Shown here: positions 35,909 through 44,961 of the stretch, in pieces
How the letters are laid out: every line of letters starts with the position of its first letter
Numbering within the stretch: position 1 is the first letter of the stretch
Origin: Maridesulfovibrio sp.
GTDB taxonomy: Bacteria; Desulfobacterota; Desulfovibrionia; Desulfovibrionales; Desulfovibrionaceae
Length of the DNA: 64,000 nt
Direction of reading: 5' to 3'
Assembly (NCBI RefSeq): GCF_963676065.1
Contig: NZ_OY780933.1
Location: forward strand, 3,326,122 to 3,390,121
The notes under the pieces: generated by a model
The model's database searches: none
The model's input: only the letters and a program-made list of their open reading frames with translations
What the model was told of the DNA's origin: nothing
Program-made: the position numbers and the translations under genes

Positions 35909-37909
35909 ATGCCGAGTAAAACCATTAAAATATTTAAACGCATCTTCAGTATAAAAAATCTGTTAATTGTACTGCTTATCTTAACGGTGGCAGGTGGCAC
36001 TTATAAGACAGTGAACTATCTCTGGAAAGAAAAAGGGAATGCTGTCCATGACGATCTGAAACAATATCAGCAGGCAGTTGTTGAGAATGAATCCGAAATG
36101 CTGTCTTCGCAATTGGTGAATTTTGTTGTGCGCGGAAAAGAACTTGCCCGCTCACGAATTTTCAGAATTGCAATGGACAGCTTGAACTCACCGGATAAGG
36201 AAGAAGTCTCCAAGGCTCTTGAGGACCTGAAAAACTTTGTAAAGGTCTGCGGTTTTTCAGCTGGATTTCTTTTTGAACCGGATGGAAACATCTATGCTTC
36301 AACTGTGGGACCGGACGAAAGTATCCGCAATGAATACAAGGAAGCAGTGCAGAACACCCTGCATAGCCGCACCCCTATATTTTCCCCTTTGCAAGGCATA
36401 AATAACGGCCTTGTGACCTACTTATTCGTTCCGGTATACGACGCATACGCCACCAGCACTTCAGAACCTCCGTCGCATATACTTATGCTTGAAGTCCCCA
36501 TGACCCACATTCTGCGAGCTTTTCTGGGATCAGAAAGAACTTTTAAATACAAAAGCTCAATTCACCTTATACAACAGAAGGGAAAAACCAGCGAAGAGAT
36601 CGTTTTCAGCTACCCGGAAAGCCTGAAGCTGCAATCCATGAAAGTTTCTTTAGACGGGGTCAGTGAGGTCGATTTCGGAGTAAGAACCGCACTTTCAATG
36701 ACCAATCAGGTCTACTCTTCCGCAGAATTCATACCCGTTGTAAACTGGTGGGTAATGATCGAAACTGACGTGGCTGTGCCCAATAGGATTTTCACTGTTT
36801 ACCGACACGAGACTATCCTTTTCGGAATTATTTCCCTTGCCGCGATAATTTTCTTTATCCTGACAATAAGATTCATTGCATCTACACGAAAATACCATCG
36901 TAAAAGTTCCAGACTGGAAGAAAAAATACCTGCTCTGCAAAAGGAACTGCAACTTCTGCGAATAGTAAATAACGCCCTGCCGGAACCAATAAGCCTGAAA
37001 AAAAGTGATAGCGGAACCTTCCTGCATGTAAATAAATCATTTGCGGATTTTACCGGACTGGGAAAAAGCGAAACCCTGAATCTGACCGACAATCAGGTTT
37101 TCGACCATAAGGAAGCGGAAGCACTTTCCCACGGCGATCAGATGGTCAATATGTCCAACAGCTCCTATAGCGAAGAAATGACTCTGACCCGAGGCATCTA
37201 TACCTCGACCATGCAGGTAACCTTCCTCCCCTGCTCAATTGAGAAAGACGGAGACTCAATACTCACGGTATTCCGCGATGTCACTACGGAAAAAAACGCA
37301 GCCCAGAAGAGTATTGAAGTCCGCCAGCAGGTTATCAATGCGCTTATCAGGGCAGTTGAAAGTGTTCCATTTCTTGATGGTCATACATCGCTGATGCGTA
37401 AGCTGGCCCTTGAAATTGCAGAAACTCTTTTATTAAGTGATGCCGACTGCGCCACGGTAGAAGCGGCTGCCATTCTTTCACAGGTGGGCAAGACCTTTGT
37501 TCCTAAAGAAATAATGGAAAAAGAAGGTAAACTTACTCCCGAAGAAATCAAAGAAACCCAAAGATATATCGAACATACATGTAAAATTTTGGAAGGAGTT
37601 GAATTCGACCTTCCCATCATCCCAACCATATGGCAAATGCAGGAAACACTCGACGGTACCGGCTACCCCAACGGCCTCGAAGGCAAAAAGATATCCACTC
37701 TGGCCAGAATCCTCGGTGTAACCAACACCTTCAGCGCACTGGTTCAGAAACGTTCATACAGAAAAGCAAAAACTGCTCGACAAGCCGTTGAAATACTGCA
37801 AAGCATGGCCGACAAAAAATACGACAGTACGGTAATTGAAGCTCTCGGTGCGGTAATTGAAACTCAGGCCGGAAAAATAATTCTGCAGGAAAGTCATGTT
37901 GAAATTTAA
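35909..37909 (+). CDS. Membrane sensor with PAS and degenerate HD-GYP domain
   Basis: 666 residues. TM1 about 16-34, a periplasmic sensor of about 265 residues (Cache-like layout), TM2 about 303-322, a coiled linker, PAS about 355-460 and an HD-GYP-type domain about 480-655. GYP is present (DGTGYPNGL), but the metal site is lost. The usual HD of HDIGK is SQ (AAILSQVGK), the HHE stretch reads QMQE, and the late Asp is Asn (LGVTN). It should not hydrolyse c-di-GMP but might bind it. Last gene of the secretion operon, so it may gate adhesin export or retention. Function is inferred. Confidence 0.8.
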   Translation: MPSKTIKIFKRIFSIKNLLIVLLILTVAGGTYKTVNYLWKEKGNAVHDDLKQYQQAVVENESEMLSSQLVNFVVRGKELARSRIFRIAMDSLNSPDKEEVSKALEDLKNFVKVCGFSAGFLFEPDGNIYASTVGPDESIRNEYKEAVQNTLHSRTPIFSPLQGINNGLVTYLFVPVYDAYATSTSEPPSHILMLEVPMTHILRAFLGSERTFKYKSSIHLIQQKGKTSEEIVFSYPESLKLQSMKVSLDGVSEVDFGVRTALSMTNQVYSSAEFIPVVNWWVMIETDVAVPNRIFTVYRHETILFGIISLAAIIFFILTIRFIASTRKYHRKSSRLEEKIPALQKELQLLRIVNNALPEPISLKKSDSGTFLHVNKSFADFTGLGKSETLNLTDNQVFDHKEAEALSHGDQMVNMSNSSYSEEMTLTRGIYTSTMQVTFLPCSIEKDGDSILTVFRDVTTEKNAAQKSIEVRQQVINALIRAVESVPFLDGHTSLMRKLALEIAETLLLSDADCATVEAAAILSQVGKTFVPKEIMEKEGKLTPEEIKETQRYIEHTCKILEGVEFDLPIIPTIWQMQETLDGTGYPNGLEGKKISTLARILGVTNTFSALVQKRSYRKAKTARQAVEILQSMADKKYDSTVIEALGAVIETQAGKIILQESHVEI

Positions 37910-38070
37910 CAACAAATCCTGAATCTGAATTGAAAACCAATCTTTATCTTTGTTTTTAATTAACACCGACAATCCTATTTCATAATTAACACTTGCTTAT
38001 AGCATTCTGTTTTCATTAAATTATAAAATGGAAACATACCAAAAAGCAATTCTCACCCCATGAGGACCAA

Positions 38071-39768
38071 ATGAACTCTAATTTATTTCGAGATCTTACA
38101 CTCATAATTATCCTATTCTCCTATCTCATATTCACTCCGCTGAATGCTCATGCTGTACCGGAGTCCATCGCCCTGCCTGCAGATAGTGCACAACAATTAA
38201 CGAATCTGGGCAGCTCTCAAACTGAAACACTTAGTAACCTGCTGCAATATAAAACCGAGCTGAAAGAACAAATTCGGAGCGTTAAGAAGCAACTCAACAA
38301 ATCAACCCAGCCCATAGACAAGGAAACACTTTCCGCTACTCTAGCCGACCTAAATCTACAGCTCCAGAACGTCCGCCAGAATTTCATTAAGGTAGCCACC
38401 GGACTCGATCTTTCTATTTTCAATGAAACCGGAAAACAGAACTTCGCCTGGCAGGAAGAAGTGGAAACTCTTGTACGGCCCCTGCTTCAAGAACTTAAAG
38501 AAATGACCAAGCGCCCCCGGCAGATTGAAAGGCTGAAAAGCAGGGTCGCATATTTTGAAAGTAGACTTCCCAGAGCTGAAGAAGCAGTTCAAAGCATCAC
38601 GAATCTAATAAATGCAACTAAATCTGCTGACCTTAAAGAGGAACTGCAAAACCTGAAAGGAGAATTTGAAAAACACCAGACTAACATTGATAATCAGCTT
38701 GATGTTGCCCGCTTTGAGCTGAATGAACTTACCAAGGATAAACAATCCTTCTATGAATCAACCAAAAAAGTCATGGCTGTATTCTTCAAAAGCAGGGGGA
38801 AAAACATCCTCGTAGCCATGCTGGCCTTCGCCGGGGTATTCATTTTTTTCCGTTTTGTGGACCGAATATTCAAAAAAAGCTATCCGGTTTTCAAAGCAAA
38901 AGAACGGCCCTTCTACATTCGTCTGCTGGAAGTTCTTTTACTGATATTCACCGTTATTTCAGCAACATCAGCTTCACTTTTCACCCTTTATATCTCCGGT
39001 GACTGGTTCCTGCTCAGCATTGCAATCATATTTATTTTCGGAGCGCTGTGGACAGCCCGCGAAGGATTCACCCGTTATTATGAACAGGTAAAACTGATCC
39101 TCAACCTCGGCTCCGTACGTGAAAATGAACTGATGATATATAAAGGAATTCCGTGGCAGGTGGAAAGGCTTGCCCTCTTCGCAAAACTTAAAAATACAGC
39201 TTTAAGTCCCAGCCGGATCAGGGTGCCCATAGGCGAACTGGAAAATGTTATTTCACGTCCGGTAGGAAAAAATGAACCATGGTTCCCCTGTATGATTGAT
39301 GACTGGGTAATCCTTTCAGACGGAGTTCGGGGAAAGGTGGTAAGCCAGTCCCCGGATATGGTCGAAGTGATCCAGCGTGGTGGAGCTTACATCACCTATC
39401 AAACCTCCGACTTTCTGGGACTAAATCCCAAGAACCTGTCCCGCAACTTCCGCCTGAAATCCGTATTCGGTATTGACTATGCGCATCAGGCCGACTGCAC
39501 ATCCACCATTCTTAAACAGGCAAAAGATTTTGTTTCGGCCAAATTGGAAGAAGACGACTATTCCAAATACGTTCTCAACCTGAACGTTGAATTTGAATCT
39601 GCTGGAGCATCATCACTCAACATTGTCATAATCGCCGATTTTCATAGGGATATCGCCGCACTATACGGACGATTACAAAGGGCTCTGCAACGATACAGTG
39701 TAGAAGCCTGCACTCACTTCGGATGGAATATTCCCTTTGACCAATTGGTTGTTCACAAGGCTGAATAA
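38071..39768 (+). CDS. Divergent MscS-like membrane protein with periplasmic coiled coil
   Basis: 565 residues. A signal peptide (to about residue 28) leads to a periplasmic helical region of about 210 residues with strong coiled-coil character. Three membrane segments follow (about 250-268, 283-308 and 313-332). The cytoplasmic part from about 340 contains a short MscS-like beta segment (CMIDDWVILSDGVRGKVVSQS) and a C-terminal alpha/beta domain, but I do not see the Gly/Ala-rich pore helix of MscS. A KefA-like relative with a changed pore is the best guess. It stands alone, about 160 bases after the secretion operon. Confidence 0.65.
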   Translation: MNSNLFRDLTLIIILFSYLIFTPLNAHAVPESIALPADSAQQLTNLGSSQTETLSNLLQYKTELKEQIRSVKKQLNKSTQPIDKETLSATLADLNLQLQNVRQNFIKVATGLDLSIFNETGKQNFAWQEEVETLVRPLLQELKEMTKRPRQIERLKSRVAYFESRLPRAEEAVQSITNLINATKSADLKEELQNLKGEFEKHQTNIDNQLDVARFELNELTKDKQSFYESTKKVMAVFFKSRGKNILVAMLAFAGVFIFFRFVDRIFKKSYPVFKAKERPFYIRLLEVLLLIFTVISATSASLFTLYISGDWFLLSIAIIFIFGALWTAREGFTRYYEQVKLILNLGSVRENELMIYKGIPWQVERLALFAKLKNTALSPSRIRVPIGELENVISRPVGKNEPWFPCMIDDWVILSDGVRGKVVSQSPDMVEVIQRGGAYITYQTSDFLGLNPKNLSRNFRLKSVFGIDYAHQADCTSTILKQAKDFVSAKLEEDDYSKYVLNLNVEFESAGASSLNIVIIADFHRDIAALYGRLQRALQRYSVEACTHFGWNIPFDQLVVHKAE

Positions 39769-39772
39769 CAAC

Positions 39773-39808
39773 AACGGGGTGCCGTTTGCAGATGGCACCC
39801 CGTTTCTT
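39773..39808 (+). terminator. Rho-independent terminator
   Basis: Arms 39773-39783 and 39794-39804 form an 11-bp stem followed by TTTCTT. It closes the MscS-like gene. Confidence 0.9.
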
Positions 39809-39846
39809 ATTTGCTTTTCTGAAAATTAATCTTTAAAGACCAACTT

Positions 39847-40638
39847 ATGCCCAGCATCCAAAATATACGCTGTATACTTGTCGATGATGAAACTCCGGCT
39901 CTTGATGAGCTTAGTTTTTTACTCTCCGATTATAACGATATCGATATCGTAGGCACTGCCACATCCGCGACCAAAGGAATCGAGCTGATTACTGAAAAAC
40001 AACCTGACCTTGTTTTTCTGGATATACAGATGCCCGGCAAAAACGGGTTCCATGTGCTACATGAGATTATGCAACTCCCCGAACCACCGCTTGTTATCTT
40101 TGCCACCGCATATGACGAATACGCATTGCAGGCCTTTGAAGAAAATGCCGTGGACTACATCCTCAAGCCTCTTTCCCGTGAGAGACTGAGAAAAAGCATC
40201 CAACGGATTCGCTGCTTGGCTTATGAGAATTGCACGGAAAAAGTAGAGTTACCGGATATGACTGCTCTACTTCACACCATGGGCATAGGCACAAAAGTGT
40301 TGCGCATCTCAGTGGAAGCAAGCGGACGTATAATGCTTATTGATCCCTCCGATGTAATCCTCTGCCGGGTGGAAGACCGCAAGATCATGATCTACACGAG
40401 GGAGGCTATTTTTCCCTGCTATGGTGATAAAACTCTGGACAAGCTTGAAGAACGCTTGCAGGGACAACCTTTTTTCCGCACCAATCGAAAAGAAATGGTC
40501 AACCTGAACCATGTGAGGGATTTCGCACCATGGTTTAACGGTAAATATGTGGTAACAATGAAGCATATTGAAGATCAGGAAATCATTATCAGCAAAGGTC
40601 GGGTTAAAGATTTCCGTCAACATTTAGGATTAGTTTGA
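39847..40638 (+). CDS. LytR/AlgR-type response regulator (REC-LytTR)
   Basis: 263 residues. Receiver domain 5-125 with acidic pocket DDE, phosphoacceptor Asp near 59 (FLDIQMPG) and the KPL lysine near 117. C-terminal LytTR DNA-binding domain about 155-260 (VEDRKIMIYT, FFRTNRKEMVNLNHV). The usual partner is a LytS-type kinase, encoded next. In other bacteria such pairs respond to carbon starvation, pyruvate or membrane potential; the signal here is unknown. The regulator precedes the kinase, the reverse of the usual lytS-lytR order. Confidence 0.9.
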   Translation: MPSIQNIRCILVDDETPALDELSFLLSDYNDIDIVGTATSATKGIELITEKQPDLVFLDIQMPGKNGFHVLHEIMQLPEPPLVIFATAYDEYALQAFEENAVDYILKPLSRERLRKSIQRIRCLAYENCTEKVELPDMTALLHTMGIGTKVLRISVEASGRIMLIDPSDVILCRVEDRKIMIYTREAIFPCYGDKTLDKLEERLQGQPFFRTNRKEMVNLNHVRDFAPWFNGKYVVTMKHIEDQEIIISKGRVKDFRQHLGLV

Positions 40639-40694
40639 TGCCTGCAGAAAGACCGGGCCTTAAACCTTTTAGATAAAATATTTACAAAATTATT

Positions 40695-42431
40695 ATGAAT
40701 CCCGAAACATTAGTTATTACTTTAGCCGAACGTTTCGGCCTTATTGTTGCCGGAGCTTTTCTACTGCTGACCATTACTCCGGTCCATAAAATCGGTCTCC
40801 GCCAAAGCTCTCCCAAAGTCGATACAGCCATGCAGATTCTTATCTTCGGAGTGTGCGGCATATTAGGAACTTACGGCGGCAACTTCGTTTTTCAATCCGT
40901 TGCGAACCTGCGCGCCATGGCTGTTATCACCGGAGGACTTTTCGGTGGACCTCTTGTCGGACTCGGAGCAGGACTTATCGCCGGAGGACACCGCATCCTA
41001 ATTGATCTCGGCGGATTCAGCGCCATCCCCTGCGGAACGGCAACCATGCTTGAAGGATTTGCCGCCGGAATCATATCCCTGCACCTGACAAACAAAATGG
41101 ACTGGCGAGCCGCGGCAGGTCTGGCTTTCATCGGCGAGATAATCCATATGATCATGGTTCTCTATTTTTCCCACCCATATGAAGAAGCACTGCAGCTGGT
41201 AAAGCTGATTGCCATGCCTATGATCGTGCTAAATACCTTCGGAGCGGCACTTTTTGCACAGGTCATCAACATTGTCTTCCGCCACGGGACCAAGCAGGAT
41301 TCTGTAAAAGCGCAGCACATTCTGGATATTGCAAATCTTACAGTCAGTCACTTACGATCAGGCCTGAACCTTGATTCGGCGCAGGCAACCGCTAAAATCA
41401 TACAGGCCTACTTAAATGCCGCAGCTGTTGCTATTACTGATAACGTCAATGTGCTGGCCCACATCGGTGCCGGAGCCGACCATCACCTGCCCGGCAAGGA
41501 AATCCGCACGGAATCGACACTGAAAGTCTTGATCGAAGGCGAACCGCTATTCCTTGAAAATAACAAAAGAATCGGCTGTACCCATAAAGGATGCCCTTTC
41601 ACTTCAGCGGCTGTAGTCCCCCTGCATAAAAACGGACAGGTTGTCGGAACACTTAAATTGTACGGCACCCGCAAAAACCAGCTTAACCAGCTTTCCTTTG
41701 AAATGGCTAAAGGACTGGCAAATCTCTGCTCCACCCAATTGGAATTAGAAGAAATCCAGATAAAGGAACAGATGCTGACCCATGCGGAAATACGCCGTCT
41801 ACAGGCCCAGATTAATCCCCATTTCCTGTTCAATTCACTGAACACGGTGACATCATTCTGCCGCACCAATCCGGATCGTGCGCGGGAGCTGCTTCTGGAA
41901 CTTTCTAAATACATGCGCAAAAATCTGGACAGTAGCCGGGGCTATGTACCTTTGCACGAAGAACTGGCTCAGTTGAACAGCTATCTCGCTATCGAGCAGG
42001 CCCGCTTCGGGGACCGGATCAAGGTCAACATCAATGTGGAAGAAGTGTGCATGGATTGGCCCATCCCGCCGCTGATTATTCAGCCACTGGTGGAAAACAG
42101 CGTAAAACACGGTCTCATGGGACGTGAAGAAGGCGGCACCGTGACCATTAATATTCATTGCGACAATGATGAAATGGATGTCTCCATCGAAGACGACGGC
42201 ATCGGCATGACTCCGGAACAAATTGAAGCTATATACACCAGAAAAAAAATCGACTCCCGAGAAAAAGGAATCGGTGTTCGCAATTGCATCCAGCGGCTGG
42301 AGCAGATTTACGGTCCGCAATACAAGATGCTGATTACCAGCAGGCACGAGAAAGGAACCGAGATTTCTTTCCGGGTTCCCAAACTACGCACTGGAGTCCA
42401 GATGCGCGAGTTTGCGGGAAGCTCTATGTAG
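40695..42431 (+). CDS. LytS-type sensor histidine kinase
   Basis: 578 residues. About six membrane segments in the first 200 residues match the 5TMR-LYT sensor (GGLFGGPLVGLGAGLIAGGHR, and the NTFGAALFAQ segment). A GAF-like domain follows (about 225-350), then a His kinase domain with QINPHFLFNSLN near 375-386, then an ATPase domain (PPLIIQPLVENSVKHG, DDGIGMT). It should phosphorylate the regulator encoded just upstream. A strong terminator follows. Confidence 0.92.
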   Translation: MNPETLVITLAERFGLIVAGAFLLLTITPVHKIGLRQSSPKVDTAMQILIFGVCGILGTYGGNFVFQSVANLRAMAVITGGLFGGPLVGLGAGLIAGGHRILIDLGGFSAIPCGTATMLEGFAAGIISLHLTNKMDWRAAAGLAFIGEIIHMIMVLYFSHPYEEALQLVKLIAMPMIVLNTFGAALFAQVINIVFRHGTKQDSVKAQHILDIANLTVSHLRSGLNLDSAQATAKIIQAYLNAAAVAITDNVNVLAHIGAGADHHLPGKEIRTESTLKVLIEGEPLFLENNKRIGCTHKGCPFTSAAVVPLHKNGQVVGTLKLYGTRKNQLNQLSFEMAKGLANLCSTQLELEEIQIKEQMLTHAEIRRLQAQINPHFLFNSLNTVTSFCRTNPDRARELLLELSKYMRKNLDSSRGYVPLHEELAQLNSYLAIEQARFGDRIKVNINVEEVCMDWPIPPLIIQPLVENSVKHGLMGREEGGTVTINIHCDNDEMDVSIEDDGIGMTPEQIEAIYTRKKIDSREKGIGVRNCIQRLEQIYGPQYKMLITSRHEKGTEISFRVPKLRTGVQMREFAGSSM

Positions 42432-42462
42432 ACGATAAATTTATACATATCCGACAAAAATC

Positions 42463-42497
42463 AAAGGGCCTGAAGTATAACTTCAGGCCCTTTTTAG
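42463..42497 (+). terminator. Rho-independent terminator of the LytR-LytS operon
   Basis: A 13-bp stem (arms 42463-42475 and 42481-42493) is followed by T residues. It may also serve the convergent DUF805 gene. Confidence 0.92.
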
Positions 42498-42527
42498 TGA
42501 GCAAAATTTTGAAAAAACCTTTTATAA

Positions 42528-42851
42528 TTAATCTTTTTTTAAACATATAAAAAAGAGATAAGCCAACCCGACAACCGGTACCAAACCGATCAACACCAGC
42601 TTGGGATTCCGCCCCAAGGCATTCAGTCTACGCACAAAAAGTGCGATGCAGGGCAGCAAAGTTCCTACTATAAACAGCCCGCTCAGAGTATTAATCACTT
42701 TTATCGCCAACGGATGAACAACAGCGTACCCCAAGAAAAGCAACACACAAATAATTACGCAATGATAAGCCGCAAAACAAGCAAACTCAGAGTAGTTTGC
42801 CTCTCCCTTAAAATCATTAAATCTCTTCAATATTTCTATGTAATGCTTCAT
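42528..42851 (-). CDS. DUF805 small membrane protein
   Basis: 107 residues with three to four membrane helices. The N-terminal YIEILKRFNDFKGEANYSEF-type segment and the later RRLNALGRN match the DUF805 family, whose function is unknown. A strong GGAGGTAG ribosome site precedes the ATG at 42851. It is divergent from the hmc operon and shares its 443-bp upstream region. Confidence 0.85.
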   Translation of the reverse strand: MKHYIEILKRFNDFKGEANYSEFACFAAYHCVIICVLLFLGYAVVHPLAIKVINTLSGLFIVGTLLPCIALFVRRLNALGRNPKLVLIGLVPVVGLAYLFFICLKKD

Positions 42852-43294
42852 TTATAAACTACCTCCTCCCACGACAATAACGACGTGTAACTGGGCAACT
42901 TGTCGGATCAATTGCTTTTCGTGTCAAGGATTTTCAAACTAACCGATTAAATTTATAGACCGAATACCTCCTCTCAAGAGCAATGAAAAATATGAAAAAT
43001 TCAACATTCGCGAGCCCCTTTTTTTAACCGCAATTTTTTGAAAACACCCCTTGACGGAATACTGACGAATAACATACCTATCGGGCAGGTATAAAAACCT
43101 ATCGAGTGGGGAGGTATTAATACCAACCCAGTTGATGGGGAATGAGGCGCGCCGGAACGGTCCATACGTATTTCCATTACACGGCTTTCCATGGGGGAAG
43201 TAACAGCCGGGAATAACTACGGAAAACCGACCGGAGCAACAAAGGTCGGAGTATCAAGCTCCAAGGCCAATTGCATTGAGAGGGGATCCATATC
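42852..43294 (+). promoter_or_regulatory. hmc operon control region with palindromes
   Basis: No gene is supported here. A TTGACG box at 43051 is a candidate -35, with only a weak -10 about 17 bases later. Downstream lie two ACCTATCG direct repeats (43077 and 43097), the inverted pair AGGT-ataaaa-ACCT (43087-43100) and a perfect 12-bp palindrome GGTATTAATACC (43113-43124). These are plausible operator sites for the Rrf2-type repressor encoded downstream. The region also serves the divergent DUF805 gene. Confidence 0.5.
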
Positions 43295-44932
43295 ATGGCA
43301 AACGGAAAGAAACTATTGCGATTGTCCGGTATCCTGATTGTCCTGGCCGGGGTGCTCGGCTTCCATATGGAAGCGATGAGCATGGTCGGAACCCCACAGG
43401 AGAATGGCAACAAGCGTCCTGATCTGATTATGATCGACACTATTGCCGCTCAGGAAAAACTGGAACTGCCTGCTGTTGTGTTTCTCCACGATACACACAC
43501 CAAGGCGATGGCTGAGCAGAACAAGGATTGTACTGCATGCCACGAAAAAACCGACGGGAAAGTAACCTACAAGTTCAAAAGACTTGAAAACGGTACCCCC
43601 GAACAACTCAAACAAATTTACCACAATGGTTGTATCAGCTGTCATGCTGCCGACGCCAAGGCCGGTCGTAAAACCGGACCTCAGGTCGGAGAATGCCGCA
43701 GCTGTCACATTGCCGATCCTGAAATCAAGGCTGAGCGCGCTCCCGCCGGCATGGAGAACGTTCTCCACTACCGCCACTGGGATTCCAAACTCATCGCCAA
43801 AGATGAAGGTCAGGACACTAATTGTGGAAGCTGTCACCACGTATACAACGATTTCGAAAAGAAACTTGAATACGTAAAAGGACAGGAAGAAAACTGTAGC
43901 GTATGTCACACAGCAAAGCCTGAGGGTAATGTCAAACTGACTACCTCCGAAGCCTACCACGGTCAGTGTGTAAGCTGTCACCTTGAGATGAAAGCTGCTA
44001 AAGCCGAGAAGACCGGTCCTGTCGACTGTGCTGGTTGCCACGGCAAAATGCATGAAGCGGACATCAAAGAAGACAACGCTGCGGTACTCAAAAAGCTGGG
44101 TGGAAAACTGCCCCGCCTCCCCAGAAAACAGCCCGACGCTGTTCTGCTGACCGCCCCTGTACAGGAAAATGCTGCTGCAAAAGCAAGCATGGCTGCCGTA
44201 GCTTTCAACCACAAGGCCCACGAAGGTTACACTGATTCCTGCAGCTCCTGCCACCATGCTACCATGAATAAGGCATGCTCCTCATGTCACACCGTTCGTG
44301 GTTCTAAAGAGGGTGGATTTGTCACTCTTGATCAGGCAATGCATAAAGCTGACAGCACCAGATCATGTGTTGGTTGTCATGCTGTTAAGCAGAAAGATCC
44401 GAAATGCGCAGGCTGTCACGAGCTTATGCCCCAGAACGCAATCAAATCCGAAGAAACCTGTAAGGTCTGTCACAACGGACCTGCTTCAACCTCCGGCGAG
44501 CCTGTCAAAATGGATGCCTCCGCCAAGGCTGCCATTGCGTCAAAGCTGATTATGGAACGCCCCGAGTCTCCGGCCCTGATTGCGGAAAAGGACATTCCCG
44601 AATTCGTGACCATCAACGTCCTTGAAAACGAATACAAAGCCAGCAAACTCCCCCACCGCAAGATCATCATGACCTTGGTTAACGGCATGAAGGGTGATGC
44701 AATGGCTAATGCTTTCCACAGCACACCTCTTACCGTGTGCGGAAGCTGTCATCACAACAGCCCAGCAAGCGCTACTCCTCCGAGCTGCGCCAGCTGTCAC
44801 GGTGGTAAAGTTCAAGACGGACGTCCGGCCCTCAAGGGTGCTTATCACGTTCAGTGCATGACCTGTCATGACGCTATGAACCTCGAGAAGCCTGCTTCAA
44901 CTGACTGCACCGCATGTCACGCGAAGAAATAG
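43295..44932 (+). CDS. hmcA: HmcA: 16-haem high-molecular-mass cytochrome c
   Basis: 545 residues. A signal peptide (about 30 residues) is followed by exactly 16 CxxCH haem motifs by my count, from CTACH near residue 80 to CTACH near the C-terminus. That matches the 16-haem Hmc cytochrome of sulfate reducers. It is periplasmic and accepts electrons from hydrogenases, directly or through cytochrome c3, passing them to the membrane Hmc complex. A GAGAGGGG site precedes the ATG. It is the first gene of the operon. Confidence 0.97.
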   Translation: MANGKKLLRLSGILIVLAGVLGFHMEAMSMVGTPQENGNKRPDLIMIDTIAAQEKLELPAVVFLHDTHTKAMAEQNKDCTACHEKTDGKVTYKFKRLENGTPEQLKQIYHNGCISCHAADAKAGRKTGPQVGECRSCHIADPEIKAERAPAGMENVLHYRHWDSKLIAKDEGQDTNCGSCHHVYNDFEKKLEYVKGQEENCSVCHTAKPEGNVKLTTSEAYHGQCVSCHLEMKAAKAEKTGPVDCAGCHGKMHEADIKEDNAAVLKKLGGKLPRLPRKQPDAVLLTAPVQENAAAKASMAAVAFNHKAHEGYTDSCSSCHHATMNKACSSCHTVRGSKEGGFVTLDQAMHKADSTRSCVGCHAVKQKDPKCAGCHELMPQNAIKSEETCKVCHNGPASTSGEPVKMDASAKAAIASKLIMERPESPALIAEKDIPEFVTINVLENEYKASKLPHRKIIMTLVNGMKGDAMANAFHSTPLTVCGSCHHNSPASATPPSCASCHGGKVQDGRPALKGAYHVQCMTCHDAMNLEKPASTDCTACHAKK

Positions 44933-44961
44933 TAACGGATAGCCTGAAGGAGAACAGATAA

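Noticed and set aside
43313..44257. 314-codon frame on the - strand
   Set aside because: It is antisense to hmcA; the repeated CxxCH codons keep the opposite frame open.
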